The notes under the pieces are model-generated. The model saw only the letters and a program-made list of their open reading frames with translations. It was not told the DNA's origin and ran no database searches. Below, piece after piece: positions 36,019-48,678 of a stretch of DNA of 64,000 nt. A program made the position numbers and the translations under genes. Each line of letters starts with the position of its first letter. The stretch's first letter is position 1. The DNA is from Cycas panzhihuaensis (taxonomy: Eukaryota > Cycadophyta), in the NCBI GenBank assembly GCA_023213395.1, contig CM041465.1, positions 239,203,741-239,267,740 on the forward strand. The letters are read 5' to 3'.

Positions 36019-38404
36019 ATGGTGAGCGCTAGGCTAGATCTAGTAAGTGGACCTCTGAAAACCCAACCCATCCCATGCTTCGAAGTTCATTGCCTTTTAG
36101 TATTTTTATGTAGATTTTTAGGCCCCATATGGGCGAGAAATGACCTCCTAGAGTCCAAATTAAACCTAAATAGAGGTGGGACTGGGGCATTAGGCAGCCC
36201 TGGTCCTACTGGACCCGATTGTGGCCCACAGAGAAGAATTTTTTTGATTTTTTGGTAGAAAACCCCCCCTTTTGAGGGGGTGCCGTTCGCACCACGGCAA
36301 AGATTGCGGTGCCTCAATCTTTGTCGCGGGGTCCCGATCTCCACAGTACCGCAAAGTTTAGCGTGGTGCGAAGGCAAAACTATAGAAAAATAGAACGGGG
36401 GGTCTGAGAGACCCCAAATCTCAACCAAGTGAGGCCGAGAGGTAGTCCAGGGGACGAGGAGGGAGTATTGATTAATTTTTGACTTGTTTTATGGCATTTT
36501 GCAGGTCGTGATCATGGTGGAGAACTGTGAGAACATAGGGATGACTATGCTGAGCTTCATAGAGATGATGATTAGAGAGGACAGGGAGATCCTACAGAGG
36601 TGTGGCCTGCTAAAGGTCACAAGGACACCCCAGTATACCTTAGACCAACGATTACTAGTTAATATAGTGTCACACTGGGATAAGAGGAGACATGTATTCC
36701 ATTTACCCCAGGTGGGAGACGTATCGGTGATGCCCAGGGACATCAGGAGGATACTAGAAGTACCAGCAATAGGGAGGCTAGTGACACTAGGAGCAATGCC
36801 TAATAATGAAGCAGCACATAAGGAGGCATCTATGTTTTTTACAGGTTTGGATAGGTGGGAGAGGCAAGGGATTCCTCTCCAAACCATGGTGATATCAGGG
36901 GTTCCTCGGGTGAGGAAGTTGATTACCCTATACATTCTATTCCAGATATCCCAGAAACAGAACTATAGAGACATACCAGGAGGGTGGATGGATGTAGTAC
37001 GCTGGTGCGAGGTAGGAGAGATAATGGACTGGGCCACCCTTATAGTGGAGAACCTCGTTGCACAGCTAGACACTATTTGGGTAGCAGGTAAGGGAGGTCT
37101 ATCATATAGTACGTTATTGCAGTGTTGGTTCTTCGACCACTTTGGAGCACAGGTGCCAATGGGAGGACCACACCCTATCTCAGAGTGGGCCCCGATGGTA
37201 CATAGGTGGCAGACCAGGTTGAGAGGGACCAAGGACTAGGCGTATGTCTATCACTCGGTGGAGGCCACATCACTAGACCTCCTCACCATAATAGATTATA
37301 TAGCAGATCCATACAGAGTAGTGAGGTGGGATAGTGATGATGAGGCAAGTCAGGCAGCAGTGCCCCCAGGAGATGATGAGGGTGGTGATGGAGGTGATGG
37401 GGCCAGCCTGTCACAACCTGTAGGAGAGGCAGGTCCATCTGGGGCTGCAGGTGGAGAAGCAGACCCATCAAGAGCTGCAGAGGAGAGTAGGAGCCCAGTG
37501 ACACAGGCCTACAGGCTGCGGATCGTCAGGAGATCCAAAGAGGTAGTAGCTGCACCAACCACAGAGAGGAGGGATGTCCTAGGAGCTGAGGTAGTGGCAG
37601 AGGAGGTACCCGAGGAGGAGGAGGTACTTGCAACTAGCGGAGTATCTGAGAAAAAGGTGATCGCCCAAGTAGAGGAGTCAGCAGTCGCACCAGGTGAGAC
37701 ATGACCTTCTCCTGTCATTGTTTGATTACCAGACACATACATAGTTTGATTTTGGTTTGACATACGTATAGATATGTACTGATACATGACATGTTAGATT
37801 TGTAGGTATGGTAGATATTCAGAGGCTGGTGGAGGTAGTAGTCTGAGAGATATTCCCTCAGGCCTATGTAGAGGGACAACCTCCCATCTAAGCTAGTGAT
37901 GAGCTTAGATCGGTAGGCAGTCACACTACAACATTTACCCCATTGATACGGGCAAGAGATATATCGGTCACGGAGTCCTAGGAGCACAAGGTACATGCGA
38001 GATGACAGCAGGCAGAGATGTACACCATCCGAGCTAAGAGGGATGCTCTACAAAGTCAGGTGCAGGCGCTAGAGGCTCAGGGAGGAGTCGAAGGGGATAT
38101 GGGGAGTCATATCCGGCTAGTAGTGATGGAGGAGCGACTCTGGGGGATGGAGGAGAGGCTTCACCTCGTGGAGATGGAGTGGGATCATATCCAGGCCTGA
38201 TATGATCGATTGATAGAGGACATAGCATCAAGGTCGACGTGGAGTAGGATACAGATTCATACGCTGGTGACAACCCCAAGGAGGCCACGAGACGAGGGGA
38301 GCAAGGCAGGGAGCTCACTGAGACTGAGGAGGAGTCTCGGAGGGATGTGGTCCCCAAGAGAGGGATCACATCGACTAGGAGATGATGCCCTAGGGACAGG
38401 GTAG
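36019..38404 (+). pseudogene. Antisense plant-mobile-domain (PMD) gene of copy 1, three exons
   Basis: Exon 1 36019-36042 (MVSARLDL), intron 1 36043-36504 (GTAAGT...TTGCAG), exon 2 36505-37693, intron 2 37694-37805 (GTGAGA...TTGTAG), exon 3 37806-38404; spliced it gives 604 codons in one frame. Residues about 40-240 are a PMD: QYTLDQRLLVNIVSHWD, FHLPQVGDVSVMPRDIRRIL, then LITLYILFQIS and CWFFDHFGAQ. This fits the family pattern FHLP.GE.T.TL.DV..LLGLP. Then come a Gly/Asp-rich linker (GDDEGGDGGDGASL), a basic patch (RLRIVRRSKE) and a coiled coil in exon 3. One stop in exon 2 (37237-37239, where copy 2 has CAG) and about five in exon 3 fit C-to-T changes; there is no frameshift. PMDs occur in MULE and Ty3/gypsy extra ORFs and in host proteins. 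Function in the element is unknown. Confidence 0.85.
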
Positions 38405-39131
38405 CAGTAGAGTAGTATATATATTTTTGTTTTGGACAGGGGAAAGCACGGGCCTCTAGGGGATCACCATATATAGTCACATGATTGTACCCCCTTGCAA
38501 GGACATCGGCTTCTCTTAAATGATGTGCCATACCATTTGTATGACATGACACATGATTTTTAATATATATAGACGGGGTGATTGATACCCCATTTTTACA
38601 TATGATGATATGTATCATAATGTATGATGGATGATATGTATGTTTTGTTTACATGTTTATGTGTGTCTAAGGGTGTACGGATGCATGAGGATATGTATGG
38701 TTGTATTCTAAGCTGATTATTGTATGAGCTTTGTGTTATGACATTTTTTTAGGTTGCGCTTATTCCCTTTCAAGTGGGACCATATACCTAACAGGAGCAC
38801 ATATGACCACCATGAGTAGAGGTGATAGACATATGTGGGGTTAGGAAATAAGGCAACACGCATGTCTACATTGGAGCATAGCGGGATATGCAAAGGAAAT
38901 ACTGAGCAAGAAGGGAGTGACGATACTCCAGAGTGTCATCCTAACTGGGGGATATCCAAATAAGAGGACAAGGTCTTAAGGAAAATGGGGATAAGGTTTC
39001 TGTGGGAGGAACCAAAAGGGAATAAAGAGGCCATCCTAAGTCGTCATTCTACCTATGGATAGGAGGAATAGGAATGAACTTAAGATGGTAGTTTAGGCTC
39101 ATTTCGAAGCATGAATAAGGTGACGACAGGG
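38405..39131. mobile_element. Copy 1 region between PMD gene and pol ends
   Basis: No gene. Two transcription units converge here. It shares blocks with 23373-24060 and 58774-59691, such as GGTAGTTTAGGCTCATTTCGAAG near 39088, found as the reverse complement in copy 2. Confidence 0.65.
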
Positions 39132-40330
39132 TCATAAGTAAAATTTCTTAAGGAATTTCCTGTTAATGGCTTTCTCAAACTCAAGACCCTCCAAGGTGGT
39201 GATCTTATAAGCATCGTTACTGAGACTCTCGATAACGACAAAGGGGCCAACCCATTTGGGCCTGAATTTGGCCAAGTGGTCATGAAGATATTCCAATTTG
39301 AGGACATGGTCCCCAAGAAACAAATGTCAAGAATGAAAGTGTTTATTGTAGGTCCTTTGTGAGTGGGCTTTGGATGCGAGGTTATCCTGGTAGGCAGCTA
39401 GATGTCTCTCATCCAAGGCTTCGAGGTCCACGAGGTGAGCCTGACAGATTGACTCCTCATCGATGAGACCCTAAAGAGAAACTCATAAAGAGGGAATCTC
39501 CACTTCCAATGGGAGTACCACCTCAGTCCCATAAACTAGGAAGAACAAAGTCATTCCCATAGCAGCACAGACAGAGGTACGGTAAGCCCACAAGGCGGAA
39601 GAGAGCTAAAGGTGCCAGTCTTTTTAAGACTGAGTGACAGTTTTCTTTAGAATATTAATGAGAGTCTTGTTGAACGACTCCACTTGACCATTTGCCTGGG
39701 GGTAATAAGAAGAGGAAGTTTTGTGAGACATTTTGAATTTCTCACAAATCTTGTCCATTTCCTTGTTATAAAAGGGGGTTCTGTTGTCAGTAATCAAGAC
39801 ATCAGGAATCTCGAAGCAGCAAATGATATGCTGGTAAACGAAAGTAGCTATCGTCTTACCAGGGGTAGTAACCAGAGGGATGGCCTCCACCTATTTAGTA
39901 AAGTATTCCATAGAAGTCAAGATAAACTTGTGTTGTGATGAAGAAGGTGGGGATATAGCCCGGATGAGGTCTAAACCCCACTGAACAAAAGGCCATAGAG
40001 ATATGATAGGATGTAGGGCTTCAGAAGGTACATGGGAGATGTTGGCATGCTCCTGACATCGCTAACATCTTAAGGCAAAAGCATGGATGTCCTTGAAGAG
40101 GGATGGCCAATAGTAGCCCATACGGAGTATCCTCTAGGCTATAGACTGGCCCCCAAAGTGGCCCCTGTAAATGCCATGATGGCATTCACAGAGTATTTGG
40201 TCTGCTTCATCAGTGATGATGTAGCAGAGGAGGATCCCATCGAAAGACCTCTTATACAATACTTCATCCATGAGGAAGTATTGCCTAGCAGAAGTCTAGA
40301 TACGAGATCTAACCTTACTATTAGCTTTAA
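39132..40330 (-). pseudogene. Copy 1 integrase
   Basis: Integrase of copy 1. The core is readable at 39624-39890: EAIPLVTTPGKTIATFVYQH, VLITDNRTPFYNKEMD (second catalytic Asp) and YYPQANGQVESFNKTLINIL (catalytic Glu in QVES). The C-terminal part at 39132-39323 reads LKLEYLHDHLAKF, VGPFVVIESLSNDAYKI and ends KKFYL-stop. The N-terminal zinc region near 40000-40250 is spread over frames. There are frameshifts between 39324 and 39620 and several stops. Compare 57640-58773, the same domain in a single frame in copy 2. Confidence 0.9.
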
Positions 40331-41800
40331 GGCAGTATTGTTGCTGTGTGAGGTACCGCACAATGTTGTTATACCACTTGTTATCAATGAGTGGATGGGG
40401 AGGGACACCCTGAATGGTCAAGATAGACTCATCAGGAAGAGAATCATCAATGGGGGCTTCGAGCGAGTTAGGGATAGGGGCATCTGCGAGCTGCTTAGCC
40501 TCTACCATCCCTTTCTTCAATTTCCTATTAACGATATGAAGATTAAACTCCTGAAGCAGGACAGACCAATGGCCAGCCTTACCTATCAGGTCTGAACGAG
40601 TAAGTAGATATCGCAAGGGATCAGACTGGATGATCACCTTGGTAGTATTACTGAGCAAGTAATGTCTAAACTTCTTAGTTGCGTGAACCAAGGAGAGACA
40701 TTCCTTCTCGGCTGGGGAGTAGTTGAGTTCGGCAGCCACAAGTATGTGACTGATAAAGTAGATGGCTCTCTCGATTCATGAGTCATCCTCTTGAGCCAAC
40801 ATAGCGCCCAGGCACTCATTAGTCACCGAGGTGTAAAGAATGAAGGGCCTATCGAAACAAGGGGATGCCAACATAGGAGTGAAAGTAAGGGCTTCCTTAA
40901 GTCCTTTGAATGCTTGTTGGGTCTTATCAGACCAAACAAATGGGGCTCCCTTCTTCAATAGGTTAGTCAGGGGTTTGGCACTCACAGCGAAGTCTACCAG
41001 GAAGCACCTGAGGAAACCAAGCCTACCTAGAAATGACTTGATCTGTCATTAGGTTCTAGGAGGTGACATATCAAGGATTGCCTTGACTTTATCAGGGTCA
41101 ATCTAAATTCCTTGTTTTGATACAAGAAATCCAAGGAGTTTTCCCGAAGTAATGGAAAACACACATTTGAGTGGGTTTAGGCTTACATGGTACTTGCGGC
41201 ACCGTGTGAAGATAGCCTCTAAGTCTGAGGGATGATGGGCCTTAACACATGAGAGACCCATCATGTCATCCATAAAGACCTTCAACGTGTCGTCAATGAG
41301 GTCGTGGAAGATAAAATGCATCACCCTTTGGTAAGTAGCACCTGCATTTTTAGGACCGAATGGCATTACCTTATAGGCAAAGGTACCCCACGGGGTGGTG
41401 AAGGCCATCTTGTGGTGGTCTTCAGGAGATATTTGAATCTGATTGTAGCTGGAGAAGTCATCCATTAAGGACATAACCTCAAACCCAGCAGTTCGATCAA
41501 TGATTTGATCGATAAAAGGGAGTGGAAAGTTATCCTTAGGACATGCGTTGTTGATATCATAGAAATCAATGCATATCTGGATAGTCTCATTCTTTTTAGC
41601 AATGGGAACAATGTTGGACACCCATTTAGGATAGTCGATAGAAGTAATAAGTTCAGCATCCAAAAGTTTCTCGACCTCCATCTTGATAGCGGCCGAGAGT
41701 TTAGGGTGGAGAGGATGCTACTTTTGGCGCACGGGACGGGTGCTAGGAATGGTAGTGAGATTGTGGGTGATGATGAAGGGGTCAATTCCCTTCATGTTAG
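40331..41800 (-). pseudogene. Copy 1 reverse transcriptase and RNase H
   Basis: RT at 41103-41681 is open: EVEKLLDAELITSIDYPKWV, ICIDFYDINNACPKDNFPLP, TTPWGTFAYKVMPFGPKNAG and the catalytic VFMDDMMGLS (two Asp intact; Met in place of the usual Val/Ile). RNase H follows: TQQAFKGLKEALTFTP, then FILYTSVTNECLGAMLAQ at about 40790-40860. In the family this reads FIL.TDAS, so the first catalytic Asp is Ser here. PAEKECLSLVHATKKFRHYLL and KVIIQSDPLRYLL keep the Glu and the next Asp. A linker with ADAPIPNSLE leads to integrase. A frameshift near 40740-40776 separates two parts. Confidence 0.92.
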
Positions 41801-43200
41801 AATAATCCCATGTAAATACATCCTAAAACTCTTGGAACAAAAGGGAATATTCCCTTATTACATCAGGAGAGCATTCCGCCCCCACCTTAATGACCTTTCC
41901 CGGGGCTAAGACTATGTCCTAGGTCATCCCCATGCACATGGCATTCCACTTCTTGAAATGGAAAGGGGCAAGGTCAACATGAAGAGATGGAACAAGGGAT
42001 GGAATTGGGTCAATGAGTGTGGAGCCAATCGCCAACCTTCTAGTGGCCAAGCCTATGGTGACCAGAAGAAAAGTTGGACATGGAGACTGCTAAGTTCTTA
42101 AGCAAGGCTTCATTGTCTTCAAAGTAATCCACCCCATGGATGACCTTACTTTAGAAAGATGAGGCACTGGAGAAAGTGGGAACAACATGACTGTGGTGGT
42201 CAACAGGCTGTCTAACCTCCTCGAAAGACTCTAAGAGAGAGTTAGGAAGGGGCTCCTCAGAAGGAGCAAAAGGAAGTTCTTCGAAACCATCACCTGTAGG
42301 GGGTGACACAGAGGAAGAATCAATGAGTTGTGGATTAATGTGTGCAACAACATGTGATACAAGGGGGTAACTAGTCTCCCCGACAAAAGGGGCTCTAAGT
42401 TGGGATCTAGAATAGGAAAGGTGCCTCCTACTAATGCAGAGGAAAGAAATCGGGTGAGGAAGGTCCTCATCCTCACCATAGGACTCGTCATCACTGAATA
42501 AGGTAAGGTACCTATAGCTCCCAACACCGATAGGAGCAAAGCAAGTAAGACTAGAAGAAGAAGATGTGGGATCTTCTTCAAGATGGGATAAATTGGGTAT
42601 GCCAATGGAGTAATCTGAGGCGTGAGTGGAAGGGCCTTTGTCTCCCTTCATATGGTCATAGCTTGCTTGGTTGGTAGGATAAATTTATTTAACAGGTGGG
42701 CATTCGTGGGAAACAACCCTCATCCATCCATCATGGATGAACTTAAGTTGCCCCCAGCGAGTCGAACACACGGCTCCCATCTGATTGAGCCATGGTTAAC
42801 CTAAGAGAAGATTGTAGTCAACGTTAACGTCAAGGACTATAATGTCAGTAACGACAGTCTTGCCCTCTAGAGTGAGCAGGATCGAAACAGATCCCAATGG
42901 AGTCTTTTCGCTACCGTCGTATCCCTGGCATCACTATGGAATAGGTTCCAAATTAGAAATGCCAAGCTCTTGCATAATGTGCAAGGGCATGGCATTCATA
43001 GAAGAACCTTTGTCGACAACAGTCCTTCACAGGGTATAGTCTGGTGTGTCAATAGTGATGGTGAAAGGGAAATTCCATTAGCGTTCCCTTTCACACGCAA
43101 GGGGAAGGTCTTTAGGATCAAAGGAAATGACAAGCTCATGGCTTTGGGTAATACCCAAAGCATGAATAGGTGCATCACTGACCCCTAAAGCTTCCAAAAG
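41801..43200 (-). pseudogene. Copy 1 protease and spacer
   Basis: Protease lies near 42640-43110: RTVVDKGSSMNAMPLHIMQEL (D-K-G-S in place of D-N-G-S), LTLEGKTVVTDIIVLDVN and VDYNLLLG.PWLNQMGAVC. The spacer (42151-42651 open) is Ser/Pro/acid-rich: PSTHASDYSIGIPNL, DDESYGEDEDLPHP. A short EYSLLFQEF.DVFTWDYSNMKGID-like bridge (41790-41900) leads into RT. Function of the spacer is unknown; it may hold cleavage sites. Confidence 0.85.
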
Positions 43201-45643
43201 GAGAGTTCATTGTTTGGGACAACTCCTCAAAACATCCATCAAGGACATCCCCACAACGATAGTGTGGAGCTTGTCAACAATAGAGAAAGGATTCCCCTTC
43301 GCAGTAGGTTGGGTAAGCACCCTTCGAAAATCATAACAATCAAGACATATAGGAATGGTCTTAGGAAGTAATGGGACTTCCCAAAGGGAGGTTTCTGGAA
43401 GAGGATCAGAGTGTGGAGTTGAAGAAAAGGCGCCAACTACTTCTTTAGTAGCTTGAGACTAAGTAAGAGCATACAAGGGGATGGCCTTAAGCATTTGGAT
43501 TGCCTTCTTTCCCTTATTCTAGGATTGTGAAGGTGAAGGAGTACATCGGTGAGGGGAATGCGAAGAAGAAGACGAATCCCAAGTGCCCTTACCCTTATCG
43601 CGGGAAGAACAGAAATTTTGGGATCTTCCCCGTTTCTAGTTATTTTTGGGTTGAGCATTACAATCACATTCCCCATGTTTGAGGAATGAATCCTTGTGGA
43701 CCGATTGGTCTAGGTTGGGCCTTGAGGCCTGTTTAAAGGATGAGTCACATTGAGGGGCATCCCTAGTGAGGAATCTAGCTTCCTTGCTTAAGAGGACTGG
43801 GCATTACCATTCCTAGGGAGGGCATCTTGAGTAGCTTGTTGGATTTGTTTGTTAGAAGTGGGTGATGAAGGAGCTTGCAGTTTGAGTTCCTTCATTGTAT
43901 GTTCGAACAAACATATAGCAGAGGTGAGCGGATCTAGGGTCTTCTCAGTCAGATAAGAAGAGGACCTAGTGGATTATTGTGGTTTGGTCTCTTTAGTTTG
44001 AGGTGGTACCTCACGTCATTGTGAGGGCTTGAGAGGCTTCTTGAGTCCAGCCTAGATCTCAATAGCCTCAAGCGTTAAACACTTTGCGATGGCGAAATCG
44101 CATGTAGTCGCCCCCATCTTAAGGACTTCTACATGGACTTCAGGGTGAAGTGCACTAATGAAGAGATCCCTCTTTAATTCCTCGGGAAAAGTAGCCTTAG
44201 TGGAATGGAATGGAGATTCATCTCATCATGACCTTGTTTAAGTGAAAGAAGGGATTTCATTCCACTTTCGAATGGATGGACCACATTAAAGTAGTTGATG
44301 AACTCGTCCACAAGTTACTGGAACGAGAAAATGGAATGGGCAGGTAGGCGATAAAACTATTTAAGGGTATTGCCTTGTAAGGATCATGGGAATAATTTCA
44401 TTAGAATGTGATCATAGGCCCAGTAATCAATGCACGCCATAGAGAAACTACAGACATGCTCTACTAGGTCATGTGATGAAGTTCCATCGAACTTAGGAAC
44501 TTCAGGAGGATGAGGTGGCAAATTGGTTCTTAACGCCTCAACAGACAATGCTGTCGATCTATAATCCATGAAGGGACGTGCCCTTGCCTGGACTGTAGGA
44601 TCAGCAAATGATGTAGGAGGTAATGGGCAAGGAATGAATGAGGGTGGTAGACCCATCCCTCCTTGAGGAAGTGCCCCTTGCTCGAAAGGGACTTGAGGAT
44701 AACCACCTTGAAAGGAAGCTAGGTTGCCCTACAAAGGCGTGGCATAAGAAGCTACGCAAGATGGTGGAAAAGAAGGGTGTAGAACCAGGTTTTACCCATA
44801 AGGGTCGCCTGTAGGTGGTGTAACCCCATATGGATGTAATGGGTTCACCCCGTAAGCTGGAATATGATTCCCTTTACCATGCCCCTAAGGTTGAGAAGTA
44901 TAACATGGGGGTACATAAAGGGGACGACCATTAGGTTGGTTTTAAATATACATGGGAGTAGATCTCACATGACTAGTAGTAGGGGTATTGGTAGGACCTC
45001 TAGGCCTACTAGGAAATGCATGCACCACATTGGGAAGTGGCATGTTGGCTTGACTAGGAAAAGGTATGCTAACCCCCAACTAAGAGAAAGACATACCATG
45101 AGAAGGTCTCAAAGAGCTAGGACCATGATGAGGGATAAAAGGTGTAATAGACATCCCTAAGGTAGGTGTAGGGATGGAGTGGGATGAATGTGTAGGGACA
45201 AAAGGGTTACTTGTTATGGGAGGTGTAGATACGGATGAAGACGGTGGGATAAGAGCGGATGAGGAAGATGCCCCACCACGTAAGACATCTTTAAACCATC
45301 TAGGACGTGATTGAAGACAAGCAACTCGAAAGCACTCGCTAAGGGCTTCAACCACGTTAGTAGGAGGGGTATCTACGTGATGATAAGAGGTAGACGGGAC
45401 CTCAAATGAAGTAGACCCCTCAGGGCACTCCTCATAAGAATCACCAACTAGATGGTGAATCTCAAGAGGAGATGGGCCCTCTATCATATGAGTAAAAGGA
45501 TGGGTGTCAAGTGGGTGATGTCGATCACCTGGGTAGTAAATAGGATAGTCACCCTCTTGGGTGGATCCTAGAATGGATGCGGGGAACTCATGAGCTCCTG
45601 AGGTAAATGCATGATAAGCCTAATCGAAAGGGTATCCTTCCAT
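43201..45643 (-). pseudogene. Copy 1 gag
   Basis: It starts at the ATG at 45643 (MEGYPFD), the equivalent of the ATGs of copies 2 and 3. The N-terminal 300 residues are Pro/Ser-rich (PLEIHHLVGDSYEECPEG, VVEALSECFRVACLQSRPRW). The core reads ALRTNLPPHPPEVPKFDG, VCSFSMACIDYWAYDHILMKL near 44384-44540. A Cys/His part and a basic Arg/Ser-rich segment follow. Stops and frameshifts interrupt it from 45000 on. Gag would package the element RNA in the cytoplasm. Confidence 0.85.
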
Positions 45644-45904
45644 TGCTGAATCAGAATCTGATGATGAAAGAAGATGATACGTAGGATCTTTTAATAATGG
45701 AGGCAAACCATATAGGCGACGTGAGAAGCATCGCATACAAAACTTGCCAACACATTAAACGAAAGAAAAAGATGCAAAGTAGGTGTTGGGGGCTACCCAA
45801 CAAAAGGAAGAAGTGGAGGAGACCACTAAAAGGTAATAGTACCACTAGGAAGGGATAGGAACTAGCTTTCTTACTAGTAAGTCCCTAGTATGGTCACCAG
45901 TGGA
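45644..45904 (-). mobile_element. Copy 1 leader with primer binding site
   Basis: The region between 5' LTR and gag. The PBS TGGTGACCATACTAGGGA is at 45882-45899 (minus), five bases after the LTR end TGCA. The rest is non-coding and resembles 48690-48876 in copy 3. Confidence 0.75.
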
Positions 45905-48678
45905 TGCACGTCTACAGGATAATCACTATGCTCGATAGGAGTAATGGTGGTTGATGATGGTATCGAAGGTGTAAGCAAAACCCTACAAGTAAAGAAAGTA
46001 CCATGCAGGGTGCCCCGTGCGCTCTAGCGCGAGTTCGAGACCTGCAGATGATACCCGACTAACTTGAAGTGGCTCTCAATTTGGGAAAGAGAGAGAGCAT
46101 ACAGGATGGGTAGCCTAGATAGACTCAAGAGGAAGGACCTCCCACCCTTGGATGGACAGAAGGGAAGAAGAAGAATCCTCAAAGGTCTCCCTATGATGGA
46201 GGGAAACGGACTTGGATAAGGTAGGCAAAAGCCTACGATGTAACCGAGTCTCTCTTAGTTATTTGGTCAAAGCAAATAGGACCAAGAGAGAGAGAAAAAG
46301 AGTGAAAGAGATGAACTTAAGCCAAGTTTTCCTTTAACGATTCAAAGAGTGAAACGAAAAAGAAAAAGGGGACAAGTGTTACACATGCAAGTGAGCAATA
46401 CCAAATGGAATAGACCAAAAAGGGTATGATAGGTTTTGTAGGAAAAGGAAGGGGAAGAGGGGGTTTCCTATAATATCCTTTTCCTATATGAGTTAAGCAT
46501 ATGACATGCAAGTGCAAACAAACAATACCATTTACCTTTTTACCTTTATGTGATCTACTTAGCTAGAACATAGATTCTAAATAAAAGTGAAAAGGGAAAT
46601 GGGGGATCCAAAGAAAGATGTACATACCTGGAAGGTGTAGCAGACGACGAGAGACCTCACCAACACATAATATATATCCTCACGCTAATCAGTGGATGTA
46701 TAACCAAGTTTGACATGAATGATGGGGGCTTCCTTACCTTCCCTTTTGTGAAAAGAAAGCAGAATGAAAGGAAGCAAACGTAAAGGGAAAAGACATTAGA
46801 TCTTACCCAGATCCAGATGCTTTATACCTTTGCGGGAAAGCACCACACCAACCTGCATATACATGGCTTATCCCTTCCAAGAAGGGGATGCAAAAGAAAA
46901 GCTATATATATATGCAAATATATATGTAATGTATGTGTTAAAATGTTAGGAAAACAACTGCTGTAAAAAAAGCTCCAAAATCCTCTCTCAAGCGAGCATG
47001 TACATCAAGCAAGATGGAGTGAAGGGAAGCCTCAGGATGGTTAACCCTCCACTGGGTTCTCTATATAACTCTCTAGCACAGCAAGATGAAAGTAAAAGAT
47101 AACTAATGATAGCCAATAAATACAAGGATAAAAGTGACAAAACGTTGAAGAAATGACCAAGGTGCAGAGTTGCTATGGACAGCAATCCAGTGCACAAACC
47201 CTTGCCAATGTTTTCAAGGGATACCCAACAATATTAGGGACACTACAGGGGTCCAAATAAGAGCTATTCAAGCCTGGAATCAGCACAGCAAGGGGCTGCA
47301 TATGCTAATAATCCAGCACAGGCCTAAGGCTCACCCACTCCTAATTAACCCAAGAGAAGCATAGAGCAAGAGAAGAGAAGGTGGGAAGGTGATTGCCCTT
47401 GGAGAGTAGGACTAAGTGGGGGGTTGCCCCACCTTGGTCTCTTCACCCAACCTTTATGGTTATTCTCCTATTGCTCCCTTAAGGAAAACTAGTGAAGGGA
47501 AGGTGAAAACTTGAAAGCAACAATGAAACTCAATTAAAACAAGCTTTTCTACAATCAAACTTGAAGAAAGCAAGCAAACAAGTCAAGAAATGGGTCTAAC
47601 ATGGAGATAACATACCACAAATCCTAAGAAAAGGGTTTGGAGGACCTGCTGAGCTGATATAGGGTAGGTATGCCCTTGTAACCAGTGGAGAAGAGGATCC
47701 ATATAAGGTTTTACAGGAGGTATCCCAAGAGACAGCTGAAGAAGACACTTGTTGGGTGAGTTGGAGAAGAATAACACCAAAAACTTGCTTGATACACTTG
47801 GAGAGAAGCTTCCCACGTAGAAGAAGGTTGTTGTAGGCAGATCCTAGCCTGAAGTTGTAGGAAACACAAGCCTGCAAATGCAGCTATAGAAGGAAGAGAG
47901 GAGGAGCAGAAATTGCAGCAGGAAACGATTGTGTTGTTTAGCAGAAAATGATCTAAAAGAGGTAAAATGATGAGAGTTTTGAAGATTTATACCCATCCCA
48001 GGGCTAAACAAGCGAATAAGGTGCGAATAGGGCTGAGGTGGATGTGAGGCCACATGGCAATTCCATGGGAAATGCAAGAATTACCATGGTAATTTTTAAA
48101 AAATAACTGACAACAAGACTACTTAAACTTCGAAGATCGCAAAGAAACTTTGCGATACCGTTAAGTTTACAGTGGTGTGGGACCAGAAAGCTAGAATGGT
48201 AAAAATCTAGGTTCCAAGAGCCTTAGGAGGTGATGTCGTAGGCCTGGGAGGGATTGGCCCTCCTGTCTAGGTGGCTAAGACAGTCCATAATGCATGTGGA
48301 CAAAGGCAAGAAGAGCATCAATGGCTAAAGGTCCCAGAAACGAGGTGCTAGGAGCTCAAAGTTGAGGTATGAATGGGTCATTCGAATCAAACGAATCTCA
48401 AGGCAATGTGGAGACAGCACGGAGGGTCGTAAAGTGCCATGGGGATGCCTACCTTGTAGAAGGGTAGGTCTCATTGGGTCATCATAGGCTCACAATACGA
48501 TAAGCATCATGACCAGGCAACAAATGTAAAGTGATCATACAAATAAAGAAAGCAGTCATGCAATGAGGCATCACTTCTGTCAACCTTTCTAAAGAAATGA
48601 TACAAGTGAAAAGGAAGAAGTATACCTGAGCCTACCTGAGTCGACATATCTATATCCATTTCTGGTAGCCAGGAAACA
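45905..48678 (-). mobile_element. LTR B, 5' LTR of copy 1
   Basis: 2774 bp, partner of LTR A; ends TGCACGTCTACAGG and AGGAAACA on the plus strand. It would carry the promoter for the minus-strand genome; the TATA-like box at about 47655-47664 has one change from that of LTR A. Short frames within it have no features. Confidence 0.9.

Noticed and set aside
36489-36935. 148-residue minus-strand frame
   Set aside because: Complement of PMD exon 2; the plus frame carries the PMD motifs.
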